From Candidatus Gastranaerophilales bacterium (lineage in GTDB: Bacteria; Cyanobacteriota; Vampirovibrionia; Gastranaerophilales; Gastranaerophilaceae), in the NCBI GenBank assembly GCA_944323045.1, contig CALUQX010000007.1, positions 1-64,000 on the forward strand: 64,000 nt of DNA, given 5' to 3'. The notes under the pieces are model-generated. The model had not been told where the DNA came from, searched no databases, and saw nothing but the letters and a program-made list of their open reading frames with translations. This document shows positions 9,338-18,590 of the stretch, in pieces (position 1 is the first letter of the stretch; the number at the start of each line of letters is the position of its first letter). Made by a program: the position numbers and the translations under genes.

Positions 9338-10195
9338 ATGAAGAGTATAATTTATCAATCACCGGTATGCGAACTTAAAGAACTAAACAACCTTTTTATT
9401 GAACTTACTGCAAAAAATTGTAATCAGAGATGCAAACATTGTTATATTGATTTTCCGCTGAATAAAAATGTGAAAGATTTTATATCAGTTGATCTTATAA
9501 AAGAGGCTCTTAATGATACTGCAAATCAAAATATTCAATGTATTTATCTAACCGGGGCTGAACCTATGACACATCCGGAGTTTAATGCGATTTTGCGATT
9601 GTGCCTCAAACGTACAAATGTGTGTATATTTACAAATGGTACTTTTATTAACGAAAAGAAAGCACGATTTTTAAAACGAGTTGAGGATGAGAGCAATTTT
9701 GAAATCATTTTCAAACTGAGTATTGATCATTATAATGAAGTAAAGAGTGATGACTTGCGTGGGCGAGGATCTTACAGACAGGTGCTGCATGCTGTTAAAA
9801 GTCTTGTAAAATACGGATTCAATCCGATTTTATGCGTGACAAATTATTATAAAGAAGATGAAACAGTTTTGCGTGAAGAGTTTTTAAAATTATGCGAAAA
9901 AATCGGGTTTCAGGCGGATAATTCTAATATAAATATTAACGAATACTATGATAAAAATGCTGTAAATGACTTACCGGAAAAGGCAGAATGGAACGGTTTA
10001 GACTGCGAATACGGCAGAATTCTCACAGCAAAGGGCGTATATACATGTCCATTTCTTGCGAATGATCACCGCGGCAGGTGCGGCAGCAATTTCAAAGATT
10101 TTTCAGATAAAACAGCTTTAGAAACAAATTTCTGTGCGACATGTATTAATAATAAAAATCCGTTTTTCGGCATTAATTACAAATTATTTGAATAA
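9338..10195 (+). CDS. Radical SAM protein with SPASM-like C-terminus
   Basis: 285 residues. The [4Fe-4S]-SAM motif is CNQRCKHC (C-x3-C-x2-C, about residues 24-31), with the GAEPMTHP turn (about 75-82) typical of the fold. The C-terminal part has extra cysteines (DCEYGRI, YTCPF, GRCGS, FCATC) arranged like a SPASM/twitch auxiliary-cluster domain. Such enzymes modify peptides or activate partner enzymes. No precursor peptide was seen within about 100 bp on either side, so the substrate is unknown. The start is ATG 9338 after an ATTGGAGTGTAG ribosome site. Confidence 0.85.
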   Translation: MKSIIYQSPVCELKELNNLFIELTAKNCNQRCKHCYIDFPLNKNVKDFISVDLIKEALNDTANQNIQCIYLTGAEPMTHPEFNAILRLCLKRTNVCIFTNGTFINEKKARFLKRVEDESNFEIIFKLSIDHYNEVKSDDLRGRGSYRQVLHAVKSLVKYGFNPILCVTNYYKEDETVLREEFLKLCEKIGFQADNSNININEYYDKNAVNDLPEKAEWNGLDCEYGRILTAKGVYTCPFLANDHRGRCGSNFKDFSDKTALETNFCATCINNKNPFFGINYKLFE

Positions 10196-10199
10196 CTTA

Positions 10200-10889
10200 T
10201 TATTTTGCCTTTTTTTCAAGATCAGGCGGTGCATCCTGTGCTCCCTGATCTTGCTGTTGGGAGGCTGATGCGTTTGCCGCTGCAGCGACATCGGCATCTG
10301 TTTTTTGTGAATACAGTTTCAGACCGCATTTAATCAATAATATTGTTTTATCTTTTTCGTATGGAATAATTTCTATATTAGATATTTCCAGAAAATGTTC
10401 GTGTTTATATAAATCTCTCAAAAAAGCCTGAAAATGTTTATAATCTGCAATCATTTCAAGGCTAAGTGTGCAGACATTATATTTACTTGATGCATTTTTG
10501 ACAAATTTATCATCAGCAGGGTTGTAATCATATTTAACAGCACGTGTTTTTATAGAATTATCACGTATCATTTTTAAGATATCGCCAAAAGCCTCTGACA
10601 TTATAGTTTCGGCATCCAGTCCGCTTTCTATTGGTTTGTAGAAGGCTTTTACCGGATTATCTTTTTTCTCTGCATTTTTCTTTATGGAATCTTTTAATTC
10701 TTCAAGTTTTTTTTGATTTTCTTCAATTGATTTTGATTGGGTAGAAATTTCTGAATTTACTTTAACAAAATCTTTAACTTTAGGCACAAGTCCGTTAATC
10801 AGAACTCCGGCGATTAGCAAGCCGAGTACTAAGACCATTATTGGTAATTGTAATTTTTTTGCGTAAAGTATAAGTGTATTTTTATCCAT
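10200..10889 (-). CDS. PilO-like type IV pilus inner-membrane protein
   Basis: 229 residues. There is one membrane helix near the N-terminus (about 14-35), then a coiled coil (about 42-70, SIEENQKKLEELKDSIKKN), then a compact alpha/beta domain. A Gln/Ala-rich tail (ASASQQQDQGAQD) ends it. This is the PilO layout: cytoplasmic stub, helix, coiled coil, periplasmic ferredoxin-like domain. It lies 27 nt downstream of the PilM-PilN fusion, as expected for PilO. A TTG at 10892 is possible, but ATG 10889 fits the AAGGAA site better. Sequence-level identity to PilO is weak, so this rests on layout and context. Confidence 0.7.
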   Translation of the reverse strand: MDKNTLILYAKKLQLPIMVLVLGLLIAGVLINGLVPKVKDFVKVNSEISTQSKSIEENQKKLEELKDSIKKNAEKKDNPVKAFYKPIESGLDAETIMSEAFGDILKMIRDNSIKTRAVKYDYNPADDKFVKNASSKYNVCTLSLEMIADYKHFQAFLRDLYKHEHFLEISNIEIIPYEKDKTILLIKCGLKLYSQKTDADVAAAANASASQQQDQGAQDAPPDLEKKAK

Positions 10890-10916
10890 CAAATAAATTC
10901 CTTTTATTTATAAATT

Positions 10917-12674
10917 TTATAAAGGCAGAGTTTTTGGTACTGCCGGGTTTGTTTTTTCAGCGGGTTTTGCAGCCGGAGTTTTAGCAGGCTGTTGATTGTT
11001 GTTTGCCGGAGCTGCCTGTTGTTTTCCGTTTGGAGCCTGACCGTTTGCGGCAGCATTTTCGCCGGAGGCAGCATTAGCAATTTCTGTAAGTTCAGCTTCT
11101 GTCATATTAGTTATTTCAAATATATAACTTTGTTGAGAATTTTCAACTGCATCATCAATGTCATTTGTTGCCATTTCCAATCTGTAGAGACGCAATTTGG
11201 TGTTTATTAAAGAATCCTTCAGGTTTCTATAGAATGTGTAAACATCTTCTACATTTGTTGATGCACCTTTAATATCAATTTTGCCGTCTTTATGCGTGAA
11301 GAAATAAGTTATCCACAACCCTTTGGGCACAGATTCACCAAGCGCACTGTAAGCCATGAGTTTTGCGCGGTTATGTTTCAGGGTTTCCTGAATTTCGCGT
11401 TTGACATCAAAAGATTCAAGCTGTGCCTCTTCATCCGAATAAGTTTTTACCTGTGCTTCAAGCTGTTTTGCCTGTTCGTTCAGCCCGTCGAGTTTTGTTT
11501 GAAGTTTACCGGTAAAAATAGGCAGTGCTACTGTTAGGGCAAGTATTGGCACCAGAATTATTCCAATGACTATTCCAACGATTTTTAAAGCAGCCTGCGG
11601 GGTTATTTCAAATTCTTTTTCGCCTATACGTATCTTAACCGGAGAATCATCATCTACAACACCTGTTGTGGCAAAGTTGTTCATAAATTCCATTTGTAAA
11701 GGCAGGTTTGACATTTGTGAAACGCCGATACCTAAAGCTTCAAGAGTAATATTTGCGGCTTTGTCACTTAATATTTCCAAACTTGTCGGAATAAATTCGT
11801 CTTTTCTGTAAGTATTGTTTTCTAAAAATCCGATTTGACCGGTTACCCGTGAAATTCTTGAAGATAATATTTCTGCACTTACTAAATCAGTGTCTGAAAT
11901 TATATATAAAGAATCTGCCGGATAATTCATCAATGCAAGCTGTAAAGATGAAGATATTGCATTATATATTTCTTCGCCTTCATATGACCTTATAGCGAGT
12001 GGTTCTTCATAATAATCAATAAGTTTTGAGCCTTGCATTGAGCAGATAGAATAACCGTTTATGCTTACGATTATCAAATTCCAAGGACGTGTGTCCTGCA
12101 TGAATTCTGATGCTAATCCAGAAAAATACAGGGCATTTATTGTGGATGTTAATGAGACATTAACACTGATAAGAGTTGCCCCTATTTCAGTGAGTGCTGT
12201 TTTTATGTTTTCTACAACATCTTTTTGCAAAGCTGAGTAGAATACTTTTCTGCTGTCACCGCTGGTAGGTGTATTTGCATCTGTCCAGCCTATTAGCGGG
12301 TCATGCCGCTTAAATGTATATGTTTGTTCAGCTTCAGAAATAAGAACTTCATTAATTGCGTCATCACCCAGTATCAACGGCAGAGTATTACTGCTAAAAA
12401 GCACCACAGGCAAATTCAATACAATATTACAATGAGTACTGATATTCAGTTCCTCAAAAATATCTTTTACTGCTGTTTTAAATTCTTCATAATCTGCAAT
12501 CTCACGCTGCGATTCATTGTATTCAAGAGGGCGGTTTGAATATGCCGTAATCATTTTGGCAGAAGTATCAACTTTAATTACTTCAAGCCCTACCCTCGGC
12601 GAAACTGACATATAAACAGTTTCTTTGCTTCCTATACCTAATTGTACCAGTATATCATTAATATCTATATTCAT
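10917..12674 (-). CDS. PilM-PilN fusion-type pilus assembly protein
   Basis: 585 residues. Residues 1 to about 330 look like the actin-like PilM fold (VGLEVIKVD, then NIVLNLPVVLFSS and ALQKDVVENIKTALTEIG). A single strong membrane helix follows at about 362-390, then a coiled coil (LDGLNEQAKQLEAQVKTY) and a PilN-like domain with GLWITYFFTHKDGKIDIKG and VYTFYRNLKDSL. The Ala/Pro/Asn-rich tail is probably unstructured. In most type IV pilus systems PilM (cytoplasmic) and PilN (membrane) are separate and bind each other; here they appear as one chain. PilO follows. The minus-strand upstream region carries no obvious ribosome site. Confidence 0.75.
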   Translation of the reverse strand: MNIDINDILVQLGIGSKETVYMSVSPRVGLEVIKVDTSAKMITAYSNRPLEYNESQREIADYEEFKTAVKDIFEELNISTHCNIVLNLPVVLFSSNTLPLILGDDAINEVLISEAEQTYTFKRHDPLIGWTDANTPTSGDSRKVFYSALQKDVVENIKTALTEIGATLISVNVSLTSTINALYFSGLASEFMQDTRPWNLIIVSINGYSICSMQGSKLIDYYEEPLAIRSYEGEEIYNAISSSLQLALMNYPADSLYIISDTDLVSAEILSSRISRVTGQIGFLENNTYRKDEFIPTSLEILSDKAANITLEALGIGVSQMSNLPLQMEFMNNFATTGVVDDDSPVKIRIGEKEFEITPQAALKIVGIVIGIILVPILALTVALPIFTGKLQTKLDGLNEQAKQLEAQVKTYSDEEAQLESFDVKREIQETLKHNRAKLMAYSALGESVPKGLWITYFFTHKDGKIDIKGASTNVEDVYTFYRNLKDSLINTKLRLYRLEMATNDIDDAVENSQQSYIFEITNMTEAELTEIANAASGENAAANGQAPNGKQQAAPANNNQQPAKTPAAKPAEKTNPAVPKTLPL

Positions 12675-12787
12675 AAATTTTTTTTCTTATTCTATTTACT
12701 CAATTATTCTTTTATTATACAATATATTTTGAAAACAAAACAATTTTAACATAAATTTACACTAAACGTAGGAGATAATCTGTAAAA

Positions 12788-13696
12788 GTGAAAGAGATTA
12801 TAGAAAAAATTAAACAATTAAAAGAAGAGAAAAAAGCTGTTATACTGGCACATTGTTACCAGAATGCCGAAATAGATGAGGTTGCGGATTATGTTGGAGA
12901 TTCGCTATATCTCAGTCAGATGGCAGCAAAAACTGATGCTGAAATTATTTTATTTGCCGGAGTATATTTTATGGCACAGACAGCAAAAATACTTTGCCCT
13001 GATAAAAAAGTTCTTTTGCCGAGATTAGAATCAGGATGTCTTATGGCAGATATGATAAATTTAAAACAGTTAAGAGAATTTAAATCTAAAAACCCCAATA
13101 TACCTGTTGTATGTTATATAAATTCAACTGCAGAGGTTAAATCCGAATGTGACATCTGCTGTACAAGCTCCAATGCATTAAAAATTGTGGAAAGTCTTAA
13201 GGCACCGAAAGTTCTGTTTCTACCGGACACATATCTTGGCAAATGGGTAGAAAGCAAGTTAAATAATGTAGAAGTTATTACTTATCCGGGTTTCTGTCCG
13301 ACACATTTGAGAATTCGTCCAGAAGATATTCTAGAAGCCAGAAAAAAATATCCAAACGCTAAAGTACTGGCACATCCGGAATGTCATCAATCTGTAACCT
13401 CGCTTGCTGACTACGTTGGCAGTACAACAGGTATTATGAAATTTGCAGCAGAGCATGACGATAAACAATTCATTATTGCAACAGAAAAAGGTGTTGTTGA
13501 CCGTCTCAAACGGGATTATCCTGACAAAGAATTTATTCTCATTAAAGATAATATTATCTGTCAGAATATGAAATGGCACACGCTTACAGATGTCTTGCAT
13601 GCCTTACAAAATGAAGAGCATGAAATTTCTGTTGACAAGGACATCAGAGAAAAAGCACTAAAATGTATTGACCGCATGCTTGAGGTGTCAAAATAA
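12788..13696 (+). CDS. nadA: Quinolinate synthase A
   Basis: 302 residues, a typical NadA. It condenses iminoaspartate with dihydroxyacetone phosphate to quinolinate in NAD synthesis. Family motifs seen are VILAHCYQNAEIDEVADYVG, ESGCLMADM, PGFCPTHLRI and AHPECHQSVTSLADYVGST. The three conserved cysteines for the [4Fe-4S] cluster are those at GCLMAD, CDICC and HPECH or nearby. The start is GTG, preceded by AGGAG at 12770-12774. nadB and nadC are not in the window. The stop overlaps the rlmB start by one base (TAATG). Confidence 0.96.
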   Translation: MKEIIEKIKQLKEEKKAVILAHCYQNAEIDEVADYVGDSLYLSQMAAKTDAEIILFAGVYFMAQTAKILCPDKKVLLPRLESGCLMADMINLKQLREFKSKNPNIPVVCYINSTAEVKSECDICCTSSNALKIVESLKAPKVLFLPDTYLGKWVESKLNNVEVITYPGFCPTHLRIRPEDILEARKKYPNAKVLAHPECHQSVTSLADYVGSTTGIMKFAAEHDDKQFIIATEKGVVDRLKRDYPDKEFILIKDNIICQNMKWHTLTDVLHALQNEEHEISVDKDIREKALKCIDRMLEVSK

Positions 13697-14436
13697 TGGA
13701 TGACATAATCTTTGGTAAAAATTCTGTTCTGGAAGCGTTGAGTACCGGTAAACGCGAAATTAATAAAATTCTTATTGCAAACAACATACATTCCGATGCT
13801 AAACTGAATAAAATAAAAGATCTGGCGCGGGAAAAAGGTATTGTTTTTCAATTCGTTGCAAAAGAAAAATTCCAGCCATACGCAGAATTTAATCATCAGG
13901 GAGTAATCGCGCAAATCTCTCCGATAAAATATACTGACTTAGACGAATTTTTAGAACAAAATCATCAAAATTCTTCACTCGTAATCCTTGACGGAGTCGA
14001 AGATCCGCACAATCTCGGTGCCATTATCAGAACATGTGTCTGCGCCGGAGTTTCAGGCATCATAATACCTTCACGCCGCAATGTACAGGTTAATTCCGTT
14101 GTCGAAAAAACAAGTGCAGGTGCCATAAATCATATTCCGATAATAAAAGTCAATAGCCTTATTAACGCAATTCAAAAATTAAAAAATAGCGACTGGTGGA
14201 TAATTGCCGCTGATGCTCATGCAAATGATAATTATTTTGATATCAATTATTGTAATATGAACTTTGCAGTAATTATGGGCGCTGAACATGCTGGCGTTTC
14301 AAAATCGCTTTTGAAAAATTCAGACTTTATAGTAAAAATACCTATGGCAAATAATTTTAACTCCTTAAATGTATCAAATGCGCTTAGTGCTATTCTGTTT
14401 GAAACAGTAAGACAAAAAATTAAGCAAAGTAAATAA
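13696..14436 (+). CDS. rlmB: TrmH/SPOUT-family rRNA 2'-O-methyltransferase (RlmB type)
   Basis: 246 residues. An N-terminal substrate-binding domain (1-75, IIFGKNSVLEAL) precedes a SPOUT knot domain with the three family motifs: LDGVEDPHNLGAIIRT, then FAVIMGAEHAGVSKSLL, then VKIPMANNFNSLNVSNALS. The family methylates a ribose in 23S rRNA (Gm2251 in E. coli) using SAM. It is translationally coupled to nadA by a 1-nt overlap. RlmB versus another TrmH-like target cannot be settled from sequence alone. Confidence 0.9.
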   Translation: MDDIIFGKNSVLEALSTGKREINKILIANNIHSDAKLNKIKDLAREKGIVFQFVAKEKFQPYAEFNHQGVIAQISPIKYTDLDEFLEQNHQNSSLVILDGVEDPHNLGAIIRTCVCAGVSGIIIPSRRNVQVNSVVEKTSAGAINHIPIIKVNSLINAIQKLKNSDWWIIAADAHANDNYFDINYCNMNFAVIMGAEHAGVSKSLLKNSDFIVKIPMANNFNSLNVSNALSAILFETVRQKIKQSK

Positions 14437-14487
14437 TTGACATTCTCTTTATAATTTAGATAATATACTATATAGGGAGCACAACAA

Positions 14488-15501
14488 ATGAAAAAAGTAA
14501 TAGAACAATTCGGGTTGTTGTCAGATGAGATATCAGATGAAAATGTCAATTTTCATCAGCTTCAAATTGATCAGGACGAAGCTGACGGCGAAGATGTTTT
14601 GCATTCAGTAGAAGACCCTAAAATTCAAGAAAACTTGACTTCTGTAAATGCAGATGACAGTGTGAAAATATATCTTCAGCAGATAGGAAAAATCCCCATG
14701 CTTTCTGCCGAACAAGAACTTGAAATAGCCAAAAAAATACGCGATAATAACGACACTTTTGCAAAAGATATACTGGTAAACGCTAATCTAAGACTTGTTG
14801 TAAGCATTGCCAAAAGATATATCGGCAGAGGACTTTCATTTCTGGATTTGATTCAGGAAGGTAATGTAGGTTTGATTAAAGCCGCCGGCAGATTTGATTA
14901 CACAAAAGGTTATAAATTTTCTACATATGCAACCTGGTGGATTCAACAGGCAATATCACGTGCTATTGCTGACAAGGCAAGAATTATCAGGCTGCCTATC
15001 CATATGATTGAATCCCTAAGTAAAATCCGTCGTGCAACCCTTGATTTGACAACTGAACTCGGTCATACCCCGACAAAACAGGAAATAGCATATAGATTAG
15101 GCGTGTCTGTAAATAAACTTACAGCAATTATTAAAGCCGCGCAATCTACAATAAGTATGGACACTCCAACAGGTTCTGACGAAGATGCAACTGCAAAAAT
15201 TTCTGATTTTATTGTAGATGAGGCTACAATTGCCCCGGAAAGCAGAGTCTCACAGGAAAATTTGTTCGATGATATAAGAAAAATTCTTAACCAGTTAAGT
15301 CAGAAAGAGCGCGATGTTCTAATCCTGCGTTATGGTCTGGATAATCAGGGCGAGAGAAAAACTCTGGATGAAATAGGCTCTCAATACGGTGTATCAAGAG
15401 AACGAATAAGGCAAATAGAAAATCGCGCAATGTCTAAGCTTAAAAAGTTGTGCAAAAATAAAAAACTGGCACTCGGCTTAAAAACTTACTTTAACGCTTA
15501 A
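14488..15501 (+). CDS. rpoD: Sigma-70 factor of the RpoD/SigA type
   Basis: 337 residues. An acidic N-terminus of about 55 residues takes the place of region 1.1. Region 1.2 is DSVKIYLQQIGKIPMLS. Region 2 includes NLRLVVSIAKRYIGRGLSFL and FSTYATWWIQQAISRAIADK. Region 3 has RLPIHMIESLSKI, and region 4.2 has TLDEIGSQYGVSRERIRQIE. This is the closer of the two sigma factors here to a primary sigma, though short for one. The ATG follows TATAGGGAGCACAACAA with a clear Shine-Dalgarno. Predicted -10 elements across the window (TATAAT, TGnTATAAT) match what region 2.4/3.0 of such a factor reads. Confidence 0.93.
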   Translation: MKKVIEQFGLLSDEISDENVNFHQLQIDQDEADGEDVLHSVEDPKIQENLTSVNADDSVKIYLQQIGKIPMLSAEQELEIAKKIRDNNDTFAKDILVNANLRLVVSIAKRYIGRGLSFLDLIQEGNVGLIKAAGRFDYTKGYKFSTYATWWIQQAISRAIADKARIIRLPIHMIESLSKIRRATLDLTTELGHTPTKQEIAYRLGVSVNKLTAIIKAAQSTISMDTPTGSDEDATAKISDFIVDEATIAPESRVSQENLFDDIRKILNQLSQKERDVLILRYGLDNQGERKTLDEIGSQYGVSRERIRQIENRAMSKLKKLCKNKKLALGLKTYFNA

Positions 15502-15555
15502 AATAAAACTGATAAGATTGTATTCTCATCCCTCGGCATAAATACTATTTTATGC

Positions 15556-15561
15556 TAATAT
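15556..15561 (+). promoter_or_regulatory. Extended -10 of the histidine kinase gene
   Basis: TGC-TAATAT ending 6 nt before ATG 15568, with no Shine-Dalgarno. Confidence 0.45.
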
Positions 15562-15567
15562 ATAGAC

Positions 15568-17229
15568 ATGAAGAAATTTGATTTTCTAAACCAATTTAGG
15601 GATGCTGTGTTTGTTGTAAATAACCACTTTGACGTTGTTTACAAAAACAATACTTTCAAAAAAATATTTAAAGATTTTTCAAGTCTGAAAAAGTTTTCGC
15701 ACGGCATGAATTTTGATATCTGTCCGCTTAACAGCGAAAATATTGCCACATATTCGCCTGTGTATCATGCCATAACATCTTCTGAAAATTTTTTCGCTTT
15801 TGTTTCGTTTACCTTTGATAATAATCAGAAAAAATATTACGATTTAACTGCAGTTAAAAAATCAAAATATACAATAATTTTTCTGACAGATGTGACTGCA
15901 TCTATTGAAAGTCAAAGCTTTCAGCGTCATAACAGTGAACTCAAAGAACAAAATAGAAATCTGGAAGAGGAAAACGAAGATTTATTAAAAATTAAACAAA
16001 AAGCACAGTCTCAAGCAATTAGAATTGCCTTGATTAATAAAGTTTCAAATATAATAAGAGAGTCCATGGATATCTCTACAATTCTTCAATCTGCATTGAA
16101 AGAACTGGCTATTATGTTCGGGGCATATCGCGCTTATTATGCAGCTTTCAGTCAGGACAGATTCTTTATGGAAGAGGTATACGGCGAAAAGGACGAATTA
16201 TCTGGTGAAAAGTCTTTTCAACTTGACGATTTGACATATGAGCGCGTGATGCGCAAAAAAATCTCTGTAAGTAATTGTCTGCGTGAATATGTAAATGCTG
16301 CTCCATTTAAACAGTCCGTCCAAAGAGTGATTGTGCCCGTTTATCATATGCAGAAATTAAAAGGAATTATTGTACTGCTTAGCCACCAGAAAAAAGAACT
16401 GAATGAAGAATTAGAGATTCTGGAAGCAATATCCGCGCAGCTTTCAAACGCTATTACAAGGGCTGAACTTTATAACAAAAATCTCCAAACAGTAAATGAA
16501 TTGAAAAACACTTTAAAAGAACTTAAAGAAACTCAAATTCAGTTAATTAATTCTGAAAAAATGGCGTCGCTCGGTCAGCTTGTAGCAGGTGTGGCACACG
16601 AAATAAATACCCCGACCGCCTCAATTAAATCAAACAACGCAATTGCCGCAAAGCTGCTTGTGCAGATAGAAGACGCTGAATTGCATGATATGCTTAAAGA
16701 GCTAAATGATATTGATCGCGAAGCTATTCAGAGAATAAGTAATATCGTAACCTCACTTAAAAAATTCGTCCGGCTTGATGAAGCAGAACTGCAAGAAGCA
16801 GACATAAATAAGGAATTGGATTTGACTCTGGATTTGATTAGACACGAGACTAAAAACCGGATTCAAATCGTAAAGAATTATGGTGAAATCCCCGTCATTA
16901 GATGCTTTCCAAACATGCTTAATCAGGTGTTTACTAACATTTTAATCAACGCATGCCAGGCGATTGAGGGAGAAGGAACAATTACAATAACAACTGAATA
17001 TAAGAATGACAAATTGATAGTAAAGATTAAAGATACGGGTAAAGGAATCCCCGCAAACCGTCTGGACAAGATATTTACAGCCGGATATACTACAAAAGGA
17101 GTAGGAGTTGGAACCGGATTGGGGTTAGCAATATGCACTAAGATAATAGAGAAGCATGGCGGTGAAATCAGCGTAAACAGTGAGGAAGGCAAGGGCAGCG
17201 AGTTTATTATTACTATCTTTGGTAAGTAG
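15568..17229 (+). CDS. Soluble sensor histidine kinase (PAS-like, coiled coil, GAF, HisKA, HATPase)
   Basis: 553 residues with no membrane helix, so a cytoplasmic sensor. It has an N-terminal PAS-like fold (1-110), a coiled coil (about 125-155), and a GAF-like domain (about 165-310). A second coiled coil leads to HisKA with the phospho-acceptor in VAGVAHEINTPTASI (His about 344). The ATPase has N box NILINACQAI, G1 DTGKGIP (about 489-495) and G2 GTGLGLAI. The H-box HEINTP resembles cyanobacterial and delta-proteobacterial kinases. No response regulator is adjacent, so it is an orphan. The signal is unknown. Confidence 0.92.
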   Translation: MKKFDFLNQFRDAVFVVNNHFDVVYKNNTFKKIFKDFSSLKKFSHGMNFDICPLNSENIATYSPVYHAITSSENFFAFVSFTFDNNQKKYYDLTAVKKSKYTIIFLTDVTASIESQSFQRHNSELKEQNRNLEEENEDLLKIKQKAQSQAIRIALINKVSNIIRESMDISTILQSALKELAIMFGAYRAYYAAFSQDRFFMEEVYGEKDELSGEKSFQLDDLTYERVMRKKISVSNCLREYVNAAPFKQSVQRVIVPVYHMQKLKGIIVLLSHQKKELNEELEILEAISAQLSNAITRAELYNKNLQTVNELKNTLKELKETQIQLINSEKMASLGQLVAGVAHEINTPTASIKSNNAIAAKLLVQIEDAELHDMLKELNDIDREAIQRISNIVTSLKKFVRLDEAELQEADINKELDLTLDLIRHETKNRIQIVKNYGEIPVIRCFPNMLNQVFTNILINACQAIEGEGTITITTEYKNDKLIVKIKDTGKGIPANRLDKIFTAGYTTKGVGVGTGLGLAICTKIIEKHGGEISVNSEEGKGSEFIITIFGK

Positions 17230-17564
17230 CATATGTTAAGTTTTGTTGCAATATGCGCCTTGCTATTTTTGAATGACACTTATGTTTAATTAAACAAACA
17301 TCGAAATTTTACAAATAATCCATTCAGTGCAAGACAAGTCAAAAAAAATATGCTATATTTATAGTATAAAGTGTTTAAATTACCCTTATACATCACGTAG
17401 TCAATAAATATAAATACTTTATGAGGCAATATCAGTAAAAGAATTTTAATTGTAACAAAAAATTCATAATATGTAGGTAAAAAGACAATAATTTATTCTA
17501 AATATTTTTATTATATACATAAGTGTGATTGTAGAATATTTTATTGTAGTGTCGGAGGAAAATA
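17230..17564. other. 335-bp AT-rich intergenic stretch
   Basis: No gene or RNA is recognised. It holds a palindrome TGTTTAATTAAACA near 17283 and several TATA-rich words, but no convincing -35/-10 pair. It must contain the promoter or leader of the HEAT gene, whose own ribosome site (GTCGGAGGAAAATA) lies at its right end. Confidence 0.6.
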
Positions 17565-18422
17565 ATGACAATTAGTGTAAACAGCAAAAAGAAACAGGTC
17601 AAAAAATCATTTGACGAATTACTAATGGATTTGAAAACTAGCAATTCAGAAAAAGTAAGATACAATGCAGCCCGTGTGTTAGGTGAAATGGGCGATTCTA
17701 AAGCTGTTGAACCGTTAATTGACGTATTGAAACATGACAAAAACGGTTCTGTTCGTCTTTATGCAGCAAGAGCACTCGGTGAACTCGGTGATTCAAAAGC
17801 TACAGTTCATTTGATTGAATCTTTGCGTGAAGACAGAAATGTTGACGTAAGAGTCCGTGCCGCAAGAGCATTAGGTCGTTTGGGCGGTGAAATTGTTGTT
17901 GAACCGCTTGTAGAAGCGCTTAATGACGAAAATCCGCAGGTATGCATTACTGCAACTGATGCTTTAATTGAAATTGGTGATGTTGCAACAGATGCTTTAA
18001 TCGCATCTCTTGATCATGAAAAAGTTAATGTACGCTGCGATGCTACAAGAGCATTGGGCGAAATAGGTAATAAAAAAGCTGTTGAAAAAGTTATCAATAT
18101 GTTGTATGACGAATGGGTTAACGTAAGAATTTATGCAGTTACTTCTCTTGGTAAATTAAATGATACAAAAGCAGTACCGGCATTAATCGACGTTATGAAA
18201 AACCGTTCAGAAAATGAATTAGTCAGAGCAGGTGCTGCTGCTGCACTCGGTGTACTTCGTGACCAGAGAGCACTTCTTCCGTTAAGAGAATTAATTATGG
18301 AAGCCGAAGAACTGGGTGAATTAGAAGATACAGCATTGAAATCATTCAAAAAAATTATGGCTGCAAACTGGCAATCAATTCCGGGCGCTACAGCTCAGAA
18401 AAAGCCGGCTGCAACATTCTAA
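17565..18422 (+). CDS. HEAT-repeat protein (PBS-lyase-like repeats)
   Basis: 285 residues made of about seven 31-residue HEAT repeats with the pattern VR..AARALGE.GD..AV.PLI..L. Examples are VRYNAARVLGEMGDSKAVEP and VRLYAARALGELGDSKAT. Such repeats form a curved helical scaffold for protein binding. In cyanobacteria the same repeat type occurs in phycobilin lyases, but no pigment genes are here, so a scaffold or regulatory role is more likely. A strong GGAGG site and a strong terminator suggest a well-expressed single gene. Confidence 0.9.
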   Translation: MTISVNSKKKQVKKSFDELLMDLKTSNSEKVRYNAARVLGEMGDSKAVEPLIDVLKHDKNGSVRLYAARALGELGDSKATVHLIESLREDRNVDVRVRAARALGRLGGEIVVEPLVEALNDENPQVCITATDALIEIGDVATDALIASLDHEKVNVRCDATRALGEIGNKKAVEKVINMLYDEWVNVRIYAVTSLGKLNDTKAVPALIDVMKNRSENELVRAGAAAALGVLRDQRALLPLRELIMEAEELGELEDTALKSFKKIMAANWQSIPGATAQKKPAATF

Positions 18423-18486
18423 AATAAGCTCCTTAAAAGTGATTACTATATGATTAGTTTGAGTTATTGTTTTTAGTTTTTGTGTG

Positions 18487-18513
18487 AAACCGTTGGAATA
18501 TCCAACGGTTTTT
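18487..18513 (+). terminator. Rho-independent terminator of the HEAT gene
   Basis: Perfect 11-bp stem AAACCGTTGGA/TCCAACGGTTT with an ATA loop and a following T run, 65 nt after the stop. Confidence 0.9.
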
Positions 18514-18578
18514 CTTTATTTGTAAAAATTTGCCGTTAGATATGTTAAGGTTACATTTTGTTTTTTAGCTGATTGTGA

Positions 18579-18584
18579 TATAAT
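18579..18584 (+). promoter_or_regulatory. Extended -10 of the TPR gene
   Basis: TGA-TATAAT followed by TCAGGT and ATG 18591. The same 15-nt TATAATTCAGGTATG arrangement is found before kdsA at 51739. Confidence 0.5.
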
Positions 18585-18590
18585 TCAGGT

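Noticed and set aside
12675-12787. Gap before nadA checked for an NAD riboswitch
   Set aside because: Only 113 AT-rich bases with no conserved core visible.
17565-18422. HEAT protein as a phycobilin lyase
   Set aside because: Same repeat type, but no phycobiliprotein or pigment genes were seen; the repeat alone does not imply that function.
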